Made by a program: the position numbers and the translations under genes. The notes below the pieces were generated by a model. It saw only the letters and a list, made by a program, of their open reading frames with translations, ran no database searches and had not been told where the DNA came from. Below are positions 43,161 through 55,300 of a stretch of DNA of 64,000 bases, in pieces. Origin of the DNA: Amaurobius ferox (lineage: Eukaryota; Arthropoda; Arachnida; Araneae; Amaurobiidae). How positions within the stretch are numbered: position 1 is the first letter of the stretch; every line of letters begins with the position of its first letter. Location: NCBI GenBank assembly GCA_951213105.1, contig OX578150.1:19570022-19634021 (forward strand), given 5' to 3'.

Positions 43161-43290
43161 TGCAACTTATAATGTGCAGAACGCCATAAAAAAAAATTAT
43201 GTGATACCTATAGCTTATGGTGTATAGAACACCCCGGAAGAAAATTATTATGTGACGCTTGTAACTTATGGTGTACAGAACGTCACAGAA
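43161..43290. repeat. Three short tandem units, about 58 bp each
   Basis: TGCAACTTATAATGTGCAGAAC, TATAGCTTATGGTGTATAGAAC and TGTAACTTATGGTGTACAGAAC start units at about 43161, 43210 and 43268. The units are diverged, with spacing of 50-58 bp. Non-coding. Confidence 0.65.
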
Positions 43291-43860
43291 GAAATCTATT
43301 TCTCATTTGGATATTATCTATATCTGCCACGTGATGCATGTTGGAAATATGAATTTATCTCTGTATAAATCAGCAGAGTGTACAGAGTATAGCAAAGTAT
43401 GCCCAGTGGCGGCAATGAAAAAAAAGTCAATTTTCGAAATGAAAGACGAAGATATCTTTGCCAGTACTACATCACAGCAATAAAGAAAAAATGCTGTCTG
43501 AACAATACAGCTGAAACTATATACATTTTTGGAATTTACAGCACACACAGGAAGTCCACATTGGATTATCAAGATACATCACAGTGTTTAGGAATCTTAA
43601 GTGTTGATTTGACTAGATAAACGTACATAGTCAATAGACAGCACTAAACGCTACCTTCTACTAAATACCCTAGAGAATTTAGTTGCCTGCTTTCACCATC
43701 AACACAATACAAGTACATTAAGTTATACAAATATTTCTGCTACGTGTGCATTCTAAGGATCAGCAGTATTCAATCCGCGACTTAACTAAACAGCTATTTA
43801 AAACTATAGCTCAGCTATTCCGGTCGCACAATACATATATCAAATGTAAGCATCGTGTTG
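43291..43860. other. No gene recognised
   Basis: Short open frames on both strands without recognised domains. There is no repeat similarity to the rest of the window that I can see. Confidence 0.45.
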
Positions 43861-45105
43861 CTATTGTTAGACTTTAAAAAAGTTTCTTGAATACAGACAC
43901 AAATGGGATGGTAAGTATAAATTAAGGATTTTACCTCCAACAACTTGGTCTGCAAACCACGGCAGTCCAAGACAAGAAACCAAAGAAGCCATTATGTAGG
44001 TTTTTTCTTTTTGGGTGAACGACAACTGTTCACCCTGGACCTATTGGAAGAAGGTGGCAAGACATCCGTCAACATTGTTTCGTCATACGAAACACATAAT
44101 TGTACTGCATCATCAATATTGGCATCATTTTTGCATTTATTGTTTTTAAGGATTTTCTAGGTGCAAGTTCGTCTTTCTCATTTTTTAATTTTGATTTTCT
44201 GTTAGATTTTTTCTTGTTCACTGTAGTATATATATCATTATCCTCACTGGTACTTAGTTTATTTGGCTGTAAAAACTCTGGTCTAAAAGTTGCTAAGGGT
44301 ATGGCAGATTTAGGTTTAATTTTAGTACTTGATGGGTTAGTAGAATTTGGACTATCCTCGGACACAAAGATAGGTTCGGTTCGTGTAGCAATAGATCTTT
44401 TCTCACATTGCGTGGCAACAAAAGTTGAGGATTTACTGGCTACAGTGGCATAGGATACACCTTTAGGTGTACGTGCTGTTACTATTTTACGTGCTTCAGG
44501 GAAAGAAATATTATTATTGATTTTAACAGTTTGTATTTCCTTTTCAATCTTCCATTTAGGGCATGATCGAGCATATGATGGGTGTTTACCATCACACTTA
44601 ACACATTGAAATTTTTTTTACACAATTTTCAGATTCATGTCCAGGCTCAGCACACTGGGCACATGTTTCATATTTACCTCGGCATGAATTTTTAGAATGT
44701 CCATATCTTTGGCAAGCAACTTAATGGATTTGGAACGAAAGGACGGACTTTGTACATCAGATAGGCTGCTTTAATGGTTTTTGTAAATCTGGCGAGTTAA
44801 AGGTAAGTATGAGGTGTTTGGTTGGTAAGACTTTCCCTTCTCTACGAATGTTGATACGTGTTACAGCGCACACATTTTGGTCAATTAAATTGTTCAAAAT
44901 TTCTTCCTCACTGTCATAAATCAGATCTGATTCGGAAATTACGCCTCTAGAATAATTAAGTGACATGTGTAATTTTGGTGTGATCTTGAAACTTCCAATA
45001 TGGGTCATTTTCATTATGTTTGTTGCTTGAGCATTTGTGGTAACTTGGACCAAAAGGTCACTGGATCTTATTTTCTAACATTTTTTGCATCACCTACATA
45101 GGCAG
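43861..45105 (-). pseudogene. LINE family A fragment: ORF1 C-terminal two thirds and start of ORF2
   Basis: In sense: ORF1 from the RSSDLLVQVTTNAQATNIMKM segment (45060) through SLNYSRGVISESDLIYDSEE and the zinc-knuckle zone (about 44720-44560, frame-broken), then the basic tail (SEDSPNSTNPSSTK...). ORF2 follows with LVSCLDCRGLQTKLLEVKSL, ending near ETFLK. Both ends are truncated. The closest relative here is copy B: its ORF1 tail and ATTATGTAGGTTTTTTC junction match closely. This fragment shows what copy B lost. Confidence 0.82.
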
Positions 45106-45199
45106 TCGAGGATTCAACAAATCTAACATATGATTTATAATCACGATTGATATCTGTCTTAATCTTAGCTCTAAGTAATTTATAATGTATTAGGTCATA

Positions 45200-46545
45200 A
45201 GTCAGATCTTTTTTGCTTTAATTCGTTTGTGATTGATGCCATTAATTCTAGGGGTCAGTTGGATGTTGCTTACACTGATTTTGCAAAAGCTTTTGATTCG
45301 GTTGATCACGATATTTTGATTCATAAATTGAAGAGTATTGGGTTTTAAGAGTATTGGGTTCTAATTTGGTTATGCTTTGAAAGTCCTATTTAACTTCCAG
45401 GTTTTCATGTGTAAATTTTGGCTCTTGCTTGAGTAGGAGCTTTTCGGCTACTTCTGGTGTGCCCCAGGGCTCTATTCTTGGTCCCTTGTTATTTATTATT
45501 TTTATTAATGATCTTGCTGATTGTTTTAAAAATTGCCTTTTTTATGCTGATGACTTGAAAATTTTATGTCCTATTTTTGATGCTGTTTCATGTAAAAATA
45601 TTCAGTCTGAGTTGCATGTCCTTTCTGATTGGTGTAGCAATAACCTTCTTCATCTCAATATTAGTAAATGTAGTGTTGTGTCTTTTACTCGTAGAAAAGT
45701 GCCTATTTTACTTTCTGATGGTATTGGCAACTCTGTTTTGGCTAGAAAGTTCTCCATTACTGATCTTGGAGTTATTTATACGTCTAATTTTTCCATTTCC
45801 CCTCATATTTCTAATATCTGTTCTACCTATAGAAAACTGGGTTTCATTAAGAGAATTTCTCAGGATTTTACAAATGAGGATACCATTATTGTTCTTTTCA
45901 ATGCCTTCGTCAGGTCTGGGCTTGAATATGCGTCTGTAGTTTAGAGGCCTTTTCATGCAGTTCACTCAAACAGGATCGAGATCATTCAAAATAATTTCTT
46001 TAGGATCTTTATTATAGGAAAACTAGCATTCGTTGTTATGCCTTATCCGCTACTTTTCTACATGATTTGTTTGGTTTAAAAAGCTTACAGAGCAGAAGGG
46101 ATTACATTCTGTTTTCATTCTTCAGGAATCTGCTTGGTGGCCGAGTTGACTGTTCCCATGTTTTGGGTGGGATTGGGTTTCATGTTCCTCAGTATACAAC
46201 AAGAAGCATTAACTTATTTACTCTAAAGAATTTTAATTCGAGTATTGGATATAATTGTGCAATTACTAGTTTTTCTAAATTATACAACAATTTGCCGCCC
46301 AGGTGGTGTAGTGGATAGCGTGTTCAGCTGATGTGTGGAGGGCTCGGGTTCGAATCCCGAATAAGGCATGGAGGCTTGTGTGGCTACTGTAACTGGATTT
46401 CGATCTGTTGTTGCCACGTTAATTGAATTAAAAAAAAAAAAAAGAAAGAATTAATTGAATTAAAAATTTCCCTGATAATCTGGATATTTTTTATTCATCA
46501 GACATGGAATTTAAAAAGCACTTGTTATAAACATCCTGTATTTTA
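45200..46545 (+). pseudogene. Another LINE reverse transcriptase (CR1/Jockey-like), broken
   Basis: Reads AYTDFAKAFDSVDHDILIHKL near 45272, then SATSGVPQGSILGPLLFIIFINDLAD (45435-45515), catalytic FYADDLKIL (45540-45566) and DLGVIYTSNFSISPHISNI. The RT C-terminal region follows (GLKSLQSRRDYILFSFFRNLL). The ORF is broken near 45340, 45945 and 46050. It ends after the tRNA-SINE with a DNLDIFYSSDMEFKKHLL stretch and a stop near 46528. There is no RNase H and the endonuclease is missing. The motifs resemble CR1/Jockey-like elements; exact clade open. Confidence 0.75.
46294..46462 (+). mobile_element. tRNA-derived SINE
   Basis: A tRNA-like head has an A box TGGTGTAGTGG (46304-46314) and a B box GGTTCGAATCC (46347-46357), both matching Pol III consensus. 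A short unrelated body (GGCTACTGTAACTGG... GTTGTTGCCACGTTAATTG) and an A-rich tail (46428-46445) follow. It sits inside the C-terminal coding region of the LINE RT. ATTGAATTAAAA occurs twice in the tail. A clean target duplication is not visible; AATTT on both sides is too short to be sure. It is not called as a tRNA gene because the acceptor arms do not pair well and it is embedded in a retroelement. Confidence 0.75.
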
Positions 46546-46590
46546 TTGTATGTATTCGGATTCGGAGCTTGGACTCCGTGATAGTAGGAC

Positions 46591-48572
46591 GTGCTTCTTT
46601 TTGCTCCCTCAAGCATCATGCTTATAGAGAACGAAGCCCCGGTAGCACCGGGCACAGCCATGGATGTTTGCCAGTCTACTGCCTCTCCTGTTCCTGAACT
46701 TGAGATGAATTCCAATAATTTGACTACTAAATCTTTTACTATAGCGGAAGTTAACAAAGCACGAGATACTTTACGCGAACTGGACCGCACAATTCAGATT
46801 GAATCACCCAGGACGAACAAGTCACCTGAGGACAAGGCCGTCTATGATGAACTACTGCTGAGAAGAGAAACCCTGGTGCTGAATCTGTTAAAGATGGCGG
46901 AGACCTGCAATGTAGGTATATATAACTACTTGCCTCCTATCCCCCTTGCTGAACCCGAGACTCCTAAAGTCTCAACTATGTCAAGTCCCTTTTCAGGGCC
47001 CATGTTAGACAGTAACTGTAACAATAATGCTAGTAATGTTAATAATACTAATTCTAAATCTATATCAACGGAAAACGTGGATGCTTCGACCGAAGAGGTC
47101 ACAGATAAAGTTAGCAATTTGAATATTAGCCAATCTCAAACCAACGTTGAAACAAGTAATCTTAGGGCAGCTAGCGCCAGTAAAAAGCGACGCACCGTGG
47201 AACAATCTTCCTCGGATTCTGAGTCAGAAGAAGGTGAATGGACCGTTGTTAGCGGCCATAGAATTAGAACTAAAAAGAACATAACTTATGCTGAATATCA
47301 GCAAGCAATAAAGTTAAAAAATAGATATGAGGGTCTTAACAATCAAGAGAGTACTGGAAATGGAATGGGTGCCGAGGCCTCTGTGCCGCCCCGCCCCCCC
47401 CCCTCCAGTCACACCACCGATTCTTATTAGCGTCAGCCAGCCTGACTGGCCATCCATCCTTTTTAGTCTAAAGTTAATAGCCAAAAATATAAACCCCAAG
47501 TTGGAAGGCAGATTTTTTAAAGTCTACGCTGACAACTCTGAGGAATTTAGGAAGTGCACTGATTTTCTCAAACTATCAGGTGTACAGTTCAAAACTTTTA
47601 ACCTCAAGGAGGACCGACATATTAAGGTCGTAATCCATGGGTTACTGGTGGCGACAGAGATAAAGGCAATTACAGATATTATGGAAGCTATGAGCTTCCC
47701 TGTAATTAGCAATGTCAGACTTACTAGGAGAGGTAGCAAGTATCCCTTGCCCCTCTATTACCTCCAACTCAAACCTGGGACTAACCCAGAAGATGTATTT
47801 GCAATTAGCAGAATATTAGGCACAGAAGTGAAGCTGGAGCCCCACTGGTAGAAGAGGTTATGCTTCGCAATGTCATGGATGGTGCGGTTTCTTCCACAGT
47901 AGCCTTGTATGTACACTGCCGCTGAGATGCGTGCGATGTGCAGGGCCCCACTCTGCCAGCAATTGTAAAGCAGATTACCTGCTTTGCTGCAATTGTAACG
48001 GCGATCATGCCGCTAACTGGCGCGGATGTCCGAGAAATCCGGGCAACTCGTCTATGCCTAATAAGCGTAGGGCACACCTTGATAACCAGTTTCGGCATCA
48101 AAATTCAAGTAATCAGGCCAGGAACCCAGGCGCCCCCCCCCCCCAGCATATAGAGCTGGCAGTCAAGGTCGCCCATTCCAGTCGGCTAGCATCAGACCTA
48201 ACGTGAACTTTTCATCAGTGGTATCTGGACATACCCAGGCACCCGTAGCCCCCCCCTGAAATTGCTAATGTACGCTCACAAAAAGGTAGCATGAGCGAAA
48301 CTGAGGTCATTATATCTGGGGATTCCAGAGCCTCCAATAGAAATCCTGAACACGGACCTAAATCAAGAGCCAATCAGAGTGCTCCATCCCAACAAGAAAA
48401 GAATGTTGACTATGTCTCATTCCTATCGTCACTCTTGGCCATGAGGCATACTCACGATAAAGATATTCTTTTAGAAGCCTTTAAACAGGCACTACCTGAG
48501 CTTCGACTTGCTACGACCGAATTAGATATGGTATTCCATATCTATCAGCGCTATGATGCGCTACTCAGGTAA
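46591..48572 (+). pseudogene. Jockey-clade LINE ORF1 (gag-like, PRE/C2HC), frameshifted
   Basis: The first block (46591-47430) is charged: ENEAPVAPGTAMDVCQS at the start, a basic KKRRTVEQSSSDSESEEGEW near 47190-47250, and a proline-rich end. A -1 shift within a C-run near 47395 leads to the second block (to 47851), which holds a PRE/C2HC-associated domain: FFKVYADNSEEFRKCTDFL, IKVVIHGLLVATEIKAITD, GSKYPLPLYYLQLKPGTN. Next come two zinc knuckles (CVRCAGPHSASNC and CCNCNGDHAANWRGC, 47930-48040) in another frame. A tail follows at 48291-48572 (DKDILLEAFKQALPELRLATTELDM). Breaks fall at C-runs (47395, 48133, 48250), suggesting slippage or assembly error. Gag-like ORF1 binds element RNA. Confidence 0.82.
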
Positions 48573-48608
48573 TCTCTTACCAGTCTACCCTCCCTTTCTG
48601 GTCTCGCC

Positions 48609-51560
48609 GTGTTCTCTTTTTCGGAGTCCTATAACTTGCAGTCCCTTAAAGTCGGCTTCTGGAATGCCAATGGTGTGCGTTCCAAGCTTGACGAGGTACG
48701 TGATTATGTTGTAAGTAACAATTTCAATATTTTTATGATTAATGAGACCCACTTGTCTTCGCCCACCTCTCCTGCTATCTGCAACTATACGGGATACTTC
48801 TCGTATAGACCCCTGACCCACTTTAGGAATTTATCTGGCGGTACTGCACTCTACATAAAAAATAGCATCCCGCATCATTGTCTGAGCGTCCCGGTCTTCA
48901 CGAAGCTTGAAGCCACGCTCATTAAGGTTACTATTCCAAATTTAGTCCCGATTGCATTTGCTTCCGTGTATATCTCTCCAATAACTAGAATTCCTTTTCC
49001 TACTAAAGAGCTTGAAGCACTTTTTGGACTTTATAGTAATATGGTCATTGCTGGAGATCTAAACGCACGCCATACTAACTGGGACATAGCTTCAAACCAC
49101 TATGGCAGTGCTCCAAATCGATTGGCTCAGTGCGCCAACTGCAGGATTGTAGCTCCGCCCACTCCAACTCACTTTACCGCAGGAAGGAGCCCCACTACTA
49201 TTGATCTGGCTGTCTTTCGTAACATTCCTTTTGATTATACGATCAGAACAGATATCAATCTGACTTCTGATCACTTCCCTGTGATATTGACCTTAAGCTT
49301 TGATAAAATCAATTTAGACCATCCTTCGGAGCTACATACAAATTGGGACGACTGTTGTCATGTTCTTCAAAATTTTAAAGCACGCCCCCCCCCCCCCTCA
49401 AAATTACCAGCACTGATGACATTGAAAACTGTGTCATCAAAATGAACCATATACTGCTTGAGGCAATTGCTGCAGCCTCTAAACCTAAAAAATCACTCCC
49501 TAATTATCACACTCTTCCAGGTGATATTAGGGACAAAATTAAGCAGCGCGGTTACGGAAGGATTGGCAGCGCACCAGGTTCCCGGATTAACGCACTCAAT
49601 TCCGTAAACTCCAAAATGAATTCAAAGCTATGATTAGAACACACACCCAAAAACGCTGGTGTACACACCTCGAGGGACTTTCAACTACAAATCACAGTCT
49701 GTGGCGAATAGCTAAAACACTTCGAACCAAGAAAATTACAATTCTGCCCATTAACGGCCTACACGGACTCGCCCAGACTGCGGAGGAAAAAGCCAATGCA
49801 TTTGCAGACAGCTTGGAACTCCAATTTTCACCACACATTGACCATAACTTCAGCCACACATACACTGAAACTGAAAACAACCTCCAACAGACCAATCACA
49901 ATGCTTTACAAGTACAAACACCCAGCGACTTGGAGAGAGTCTCTCTGGCTGAACTACTAATTATCGTTGATGGATTGAATGTCAAAAAGTCTCCCGGCCT
50001 TGATAATATTAGCAATCACATCATTAAGAACCTTCCAGACTTGTATTTATGTTGGATTACCATGCTTTTTAATCATATGTTGGACCATCGCTTTTTTCCC
50101 CAAAGCTGGAAAACTGCCGTCATTTGCCTTATTCCAAAAAATTCTCAAAATCTCTCTCGGTTCCTGAGAACTACAGACCAATAAGCCTGCTTTCTAGTTT
50201 TTCCAAAATTTACGAATTGGTGTTGCTTAGACGTTTGAATAGTTTCTGCCAGTCGAAAAATATAATTTCAGCCAATCAGCATGGTTTTCGTACTGAGCAT
50301 TCTACGCATTCCCAGCTTATGCGGGTTGTAGAAACTATTCATAAAAACTCTACCAACAGGCAGTATACTATCATTGTTTTTCTGGACGTGGCGAAAGCCT
50401 TTGATAAAACGTACTTGCCCGGGCTTATTAAGTTGGTGCGACTTGGCATTTCGACGCAACTTTTGGCTATCATCAACTCGTATCTCACTAATAGATTCTT
50501 CCGCGTACGAGTTGATAAATCTCTCTCTTCGATCAGACCTATCAAGGCCAGTGTTCCCGAAGGAGGAAACCTTAGTCCACTTCTCTTCAATATGTTCATC
50601 AACGATATTCCAAGTATACCACAAGTTAAGCTGGCCATCTTTGCTGATGACACAGTGCTTATCGCACGTAGCTGCTCACTACACAATTCCATAAACACTC
50701 TACAAAGTTACATCAAACATAGCTTTGAGCACTGGCTCGTTTCCTGGAGAATCCAAATTAATGCTTCCAAGAGTGCAGTAGTAATCTTCAAGCCGAACTA
50801 CCGAGAATTAAATCATAACTTTGTTCTTAAGATTTTTAATCAGCCCATCCCCTTCTGCAACTCTGCTAAGTATTTGGGCGTCACATTGGATGCCCATGTG
50901 ACTTACGGAGATCACATCGACTGCAAAATTGTATCTGCAAACAAAACTTTCCACGCCCTCCTTCCCATTCTCAGTAGAAAATCCCACCTCTCCCTTAATA
51001 ATAAGTTAATTATTTACAAACAAATATATCATTGTACCTGGATTTCTGTACGCCTGCCCAGTATGGGGGGCGGCAGCAAACGTCCACATTAAGAAACTGC
51101 AAGTTTTCCAAAATAAAGTTCTGCATTGTATCGTTAGTGCACCTAGGTATGTCCAGAACAAAGTTATTCATCATGATCTCAAAGTCTCGGGAGTTATCGA
51201 GCAAATCTCGGCCCACTCTTAAAATTTTAACAAGAAAAATTCTAGCAGACCCTGTTTGAGGGACGTTGATCAGACGCAAAATCCTATTGCGCCTTCCTAT
51301 CTCAGGAAGCGTAGACCTAGGCATCTTCTGTTTAGTACTATCTGTACTAAATGGATGAAGTGTCGATTTGTCTTTCCACAACCAGGCGTCTCGTAATCTG
51401 AACGACGGTAGATGGCGGCACTTGCCGTCACTCCGTTCCGTTCGTCTTCCTCCTGGCCCAGCCACTGGCCAACTAGACTGCTTGCATTTGCCCGCGTTTT
51501 TAACTATGCTAGACCAGTACCATCTGCAATCCATGTTTTCCTTAATTTAAATTTAATAAA
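48609..51560 (+). pseudogene. Jockey-clade LINE ORF2 (endonuclease-RT), several frameshifts
   Basis: Endonuclease 48640-49310: LKVGFWNANGVRSKLDEV, INETHLSS, VIAGDLNARHTNWD and TSDHFPVIL. The frame breaks at a C-run near 49386, then continues 49442-50184 with KKSPGLDNISNHIIKN, and after another shift 50124-51020: YRPISLLSSFSKIYE, QHGFRTEHSTHSQL, VFLDVAKAFDKTYL (catalytic Asp), LSPLLFNMFINDIP and FADDTVLIA (catalytic). The C-terminal region beyond 51020 is split by further shifts. There is no RNase H. ETHLS..., GFR..HST.SQL and FADDT.. are Jockey-clade features. Inactive, but the decay is light; most breaks are single indels. Confidence 0.87.
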
Positions 51561-52217
51561 TTGTTAATTTTTGTGTCACTGAAAGGAGCCTTTTTTCTAT
51601 CTAGAACATATGATACCCGGACAGCATATACTGTATAAACTTGTAACTTTTTATAACTCTACTTAAATTAACTTTAATGTTTTTTGTTTAAACTTAAATT
51701 ACTTTACTCTTATCTTAAATCTTGCTTAATTTTAATTTATATTTGTATTTAAATCTTTCTCAGAGCTTGCTCTGATTTATTTACTTTGCTCTCAAGGCAT
51801 TTCTGCCCCTCCCCTCCCTCCCTAGTCACCGACTTACAGGTTGAAGCCGTCTAAGACAACATCCAATCGCAATTCACCAAACAGCAACTGCCAATCCAGC
51901 GCCCTCATTGGAGAAGAGTGCCATACTATATTGCTAACACATGCTACATCCACAGAAAGGTGAACGCATTGCTATTTGAGATGTGGAGTTAAGTGCTCCA
52001 GCACAGGGACCTCGGAATGATTCGTCTTGGCTTGGCTTGTATGTATTCATGTGAATCTGTTTATGAAAATCATTGGTTGAAGGTTTGCTTTTCTTTTTAA
52101 TGTATTTAACTTTTTAATGTATTTTATTGTATTTTAATCTGTATTTTTTTTAATGTATTTTTATTCCTGCACGCTATAACAGGAATTACATCCTGTAGCT
52201 TGCACTCTTTTTTCAAA
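51561..52217 (+). other. 3' region of the Jockey-clade LINE
   Basis: AT-rich, without an ORF, ending in CAAATAAATAAATAG near 52216. This AAATA repeat looks like the 3' tail of the element. A C-rich patch (CCCCTCCCCTCCCTCCC) lies near 51805-51822. No target duplication was found. Confidence 0.55.
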
Positions 52218-53139
52218 TAAATAAATAGGCAGCTAAACTTTTTTAAATCAAAAATGGTGAAAGATTTGCAAAAGTTCCTTCAGACTTCTTTACGATGAAA
52301 TATCTAGCTTTTGAGGCATTACATGATGTTACACAACTTTGTCCCATACCTTTGGGAGTCATTGGCTTTGAGGATTCAGATATCTCAACCCTCTCAGTTC
52401 AATCAATATGTGATATATTTGGCAGAACAGCATTGTTCTCATCTGAAAAAGAACATGAAGAACCAGAGACAGAAAGCAATCCCAAATTCTCCATGCTTTA
52501 AAAAAAAAAAATCATAAAAAAAAACCCACGGTTTAGTTCCAGATCGATCGGAGCCCCTGCCAGGCTCCGTCTCCCCACACTTTTCTAATGTGCCAAGTGT
52601 AACCGCCAGAGTCATTTGCAAAGCCAGATGATGGAGAGGGGGCCATAACTTGCACTTGGTGCACAGGGCCCATGGACCAGCAAGGATCCATGGGGGATTT
52701 CTCGATATGAAACACTCTCCACCATCCAACCAAGGCAACCAAGGGACTCACCTCTGGAACCGTTTACTGCAAACGTTTCTCAAAAGCAAAACTACTGATG
52801 CACGCAGCTTTACCCCTTTCGCATCATACCCACATGGACTCATTCCCGAGCCCAAATGGTGTACCTTACGGCAGAGGCTGAAGAGTGGTACTAAGGCCCA
52901 TAGAGCAGATGTGATGTTTACTAAGGGCTCGGCATTGATGACACTAGCAGCTGAGAGGGACTAGAAACACAAAACATAAAAGGAGAACAAAAGGAAAAAA
53001 GAAGCCGAAAGGAGGATAGACAAAAAAAAGGAGAAGGAAAAAGAAAGAGCGAAAGAAAAAAGGAAAGAAAAGAAAGCATTGCTAAGGTACCTCGGGATTG
53101 CAACACCTGTATTCACTAAAGAAGTGAACCCCTGAGGGG
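52218..53139 (-). pseudogene. LINE family A fragment: 5' UTR plus start of ORF1
   Basis: In sense: the complete 5' UTR (53139 down to 52495), then ORF1 from MENLGLLSVSGSSCSFSDEN (52494), reaching the KARYFIVKKSEGTFANLSPFLI segment, which is cut near 52218 next to the Jockey tail. The ORF1 domain is recognisable but has a stop. This is the 5' part of a family A element that lost its 3' part, the opposite of the usual 5' truncation, so deletion rather than abortive reverse transcription is likely. Confidence 0.82.
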
Positions 53140-54960
53140 CTACCATAGATTGGTCTTTCTCCGGTAGACCTGGGACGTGGATTAATCTGTCCACATGTAC
53201 AAGTTGAATGTCTTTGGAAATTTCGAGTGATATAATTTTAAAATTAACTGGTGATGTTTGCTCAGTTACTCTATATGATCCACAGTTTGTATATGCCAGC
53301 TTCTTAGATAAGCCTGGTTTTATAACTGATGATGGGTAACATAGGTAAACAATCTGGCCTACTTGTATGTTCTTGTCTTTAGCAGATTTGGACCTAAGTT
53401 TTCCTCTTTTTCTGCAGCTTGAGTTAGATGATATGCAATGGATTAGTAAATATGCTGCATTTGAGATTCTCTGTATTGGATAAATTGGTCATATGAATGG
53501 AATGAAGGACCAGTTTGATCTGTGGCCAAATTATGTGGTAAAAGAATTCAAATCTGTATAGAGTGAATGCAGGGGTGTCTTCTGTACTCGTATAAGGCTA
53601 AGATCTGTATGTTCTTGTCTTTAGCAGTTTTGGACCTAAAGTTTTCCTCTTTTTCTGCAGCTTGAGTTACATGATATGCAATGGATTAGTAAGTATGCTG
53701 CATTTGAGATTCTCTGTATTGGATAAATTGGTCATATGACTGGAATGAAGGACCAGTTTGATCTGTGGCCAAATTATGTGGTAAAAAAATATCAAATCTG
53801 TATAGAGCGAATGCAGGGGTGTCTCCTGTACTCGTATGAGGCTGAGATCTGTATGCCATAAGTGCATATGGAAGGCATTTGTTTCAATTTGTGGGATTTT
53901 CGTTGACCAAATGGGAAAGTAACTGTAAAAGTGTCCTGTTGTACCTCTCAACAACAGCGTCTGTTTGAGGATGGTACGTAGTAAAATATTTTTTAATACC
54001 AAAAGATTTGTATACTTCTTGGATTGCTTTTGAAGTAAAATTTAAACCTAAATCTGTAATCAGTGTTTTCATCACACCAAATCTTGATATATACTGTTCC
54101 AGTATGGAGATTATGGTTGATGGCTGAATATTTGGGACAGGAAAAGCTTCACACCAACATGTAAAATAATCTGATAAAATAACTATATAGGAATTTCTAT
54201 TTATTATATTTGGCAACTTTCCTAAACAGTCCATGCCAACTGTCTCAAATGGTCGTCCAGGTATTGGAATTCTTTGTAGCTGTGCCATAGGAAATTTGAT
54301 GTGTCCTCTTTTGGCAATACATTGGTGGCAAGTAGATATAATTTAGCCATACCTGCTTTTAAATTTGGGACGAAAAAGTCTTTCTTTATTTTTGCTATGG
54401 TTTTTGGCAGTCCACAGTGAGCCGAATATGCTGATGTGTGAAAGAATTAGAATAATTTAGGTATGAATAAACTTGGTATAACAAGTCTGTTTTGTAAAGA
54501 TACTCTAGGAGTAAAAATATTTAGTTTGTTCTGGACATATAAAATGTTATTATGTATGAAAAAAAATACAGATTTATAAGCTGTAGGTTGAGTGTCTTTT
54601 TCAACCAATTTTCTGATTTCAATGCAATGTGGATCAGCTTTTTGTTGTTCTATTATTTCCTATATCCAATCAGCTGGTATTGTACAAGATTTTAAATTGT
54701 CATTACTAGGATTGCTTATCTCACCCATGCTAATATAAATAGAATTTAGTGGGTGATTTGCTGCTTCTTCCTTTGATAATTCGATGACTTTTTTTCTCCT
54801 CCAAGATGTTCTGGAGGTCATCTGTCGTAGCATTTAATTTATCAATAGAATATTTTCTACAATTTCTCAAGTCTTGATTTCCCTCTAAGTCGAGAGCATT
54901 TAATGTGCATAAACCATGTGCTATTTCCTCCAAGATGTATCAGGGGTAGAAATTAGAAAA
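53140..54960 (-). pseudogene. Ty3/Gypsy-type pol remnant (integrase)
   Basis: In sense: H2C2 zinc-binding remnant (STCHQCIAKRGHIKF near 54340-54290), then the integrase core starting IPGRPFETVGMDCLG (54250; first catalytic Asp), with LITDLGLNFTS (second catalytic Asp) and YHPQTDAVVERYNRTL (catalytic Glu). The order and spacing are those of a D,D-35-E retroviral-type integrase core. A C-terminal tail continues to about 53140 and includes a 242-bp duplication. The upstream part (54360-54960) is poorly conserved, with stops. No LTR was recognised. It inserts cDNA in the genome when active; here it is broken. Confidence 0.82.
53365..53850. repeat. Two-unit tandem duplication inside the Gypsy remnant, about 242 bp
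   Basis: TGTATGTTCTTGTCTTTAGC occurs at about 53364 and 53606. The following 240 bases (TTTTCCTCTTTTTCTGCAGC, CCAAATTATGTGGTAAAA and so on) repeat with a few single-base differences. The duplication lies within the integrase C-terminal tail. Confidence 0.88.
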
Positions 54961-55290
54961 ATGAAGTCACTGGTCCAAAGGATCAGTGACTTCATGACTT
55001 CTGTGGTCCGCAACCTTTGTTACTGATCTGTACACGGGACTTCAATAAATTATAAAATAAATTACATGTGGAATGTTATTATGTGGATTTCCATAAATTC
55101 ATAAATACCATACCTAGTTCAATTAAAGATTAGAGATTCCATAAAAAGAAAAACCACAAGTTATCATAAAATTATGGCAAAAGCCGCTCTTTCCCGTGCC
55201 ATAAATGAAAATTGTCTGCAAATCTCCCCCCCCCCCTTATAAACTTAGCTATTGTGCATTTATTTGTGTGTATTGAAGTTTAAGCTGAAT
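54961..55290. other. Short spacer, no gene
   Basis: Contains a small inverted pair, AGTCACTGGTCC (about 54965) and GGATCAGTGACTTCAT (about 54980), and a C-run near 55228. Nothing else recognised. Confidence 0.5.
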
Positions 55291-55300
55291 AAAGTGACAA

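Noticed and set aside
46294..46370. Functional tRNA gene
   Set aside because: A and B boxes are good, but the acceptor arms do not pair convincingly, and the unit continues into a SINE body with an A-rich tail inside a LINE coding sequence.
51010..51534. 174-codon minus-strand open frame in the Jockey 3' part
   Set aside because: It lies antisense to the decayed RT C-terminal region of the Jockey-like LINE and shows no domain pattern.
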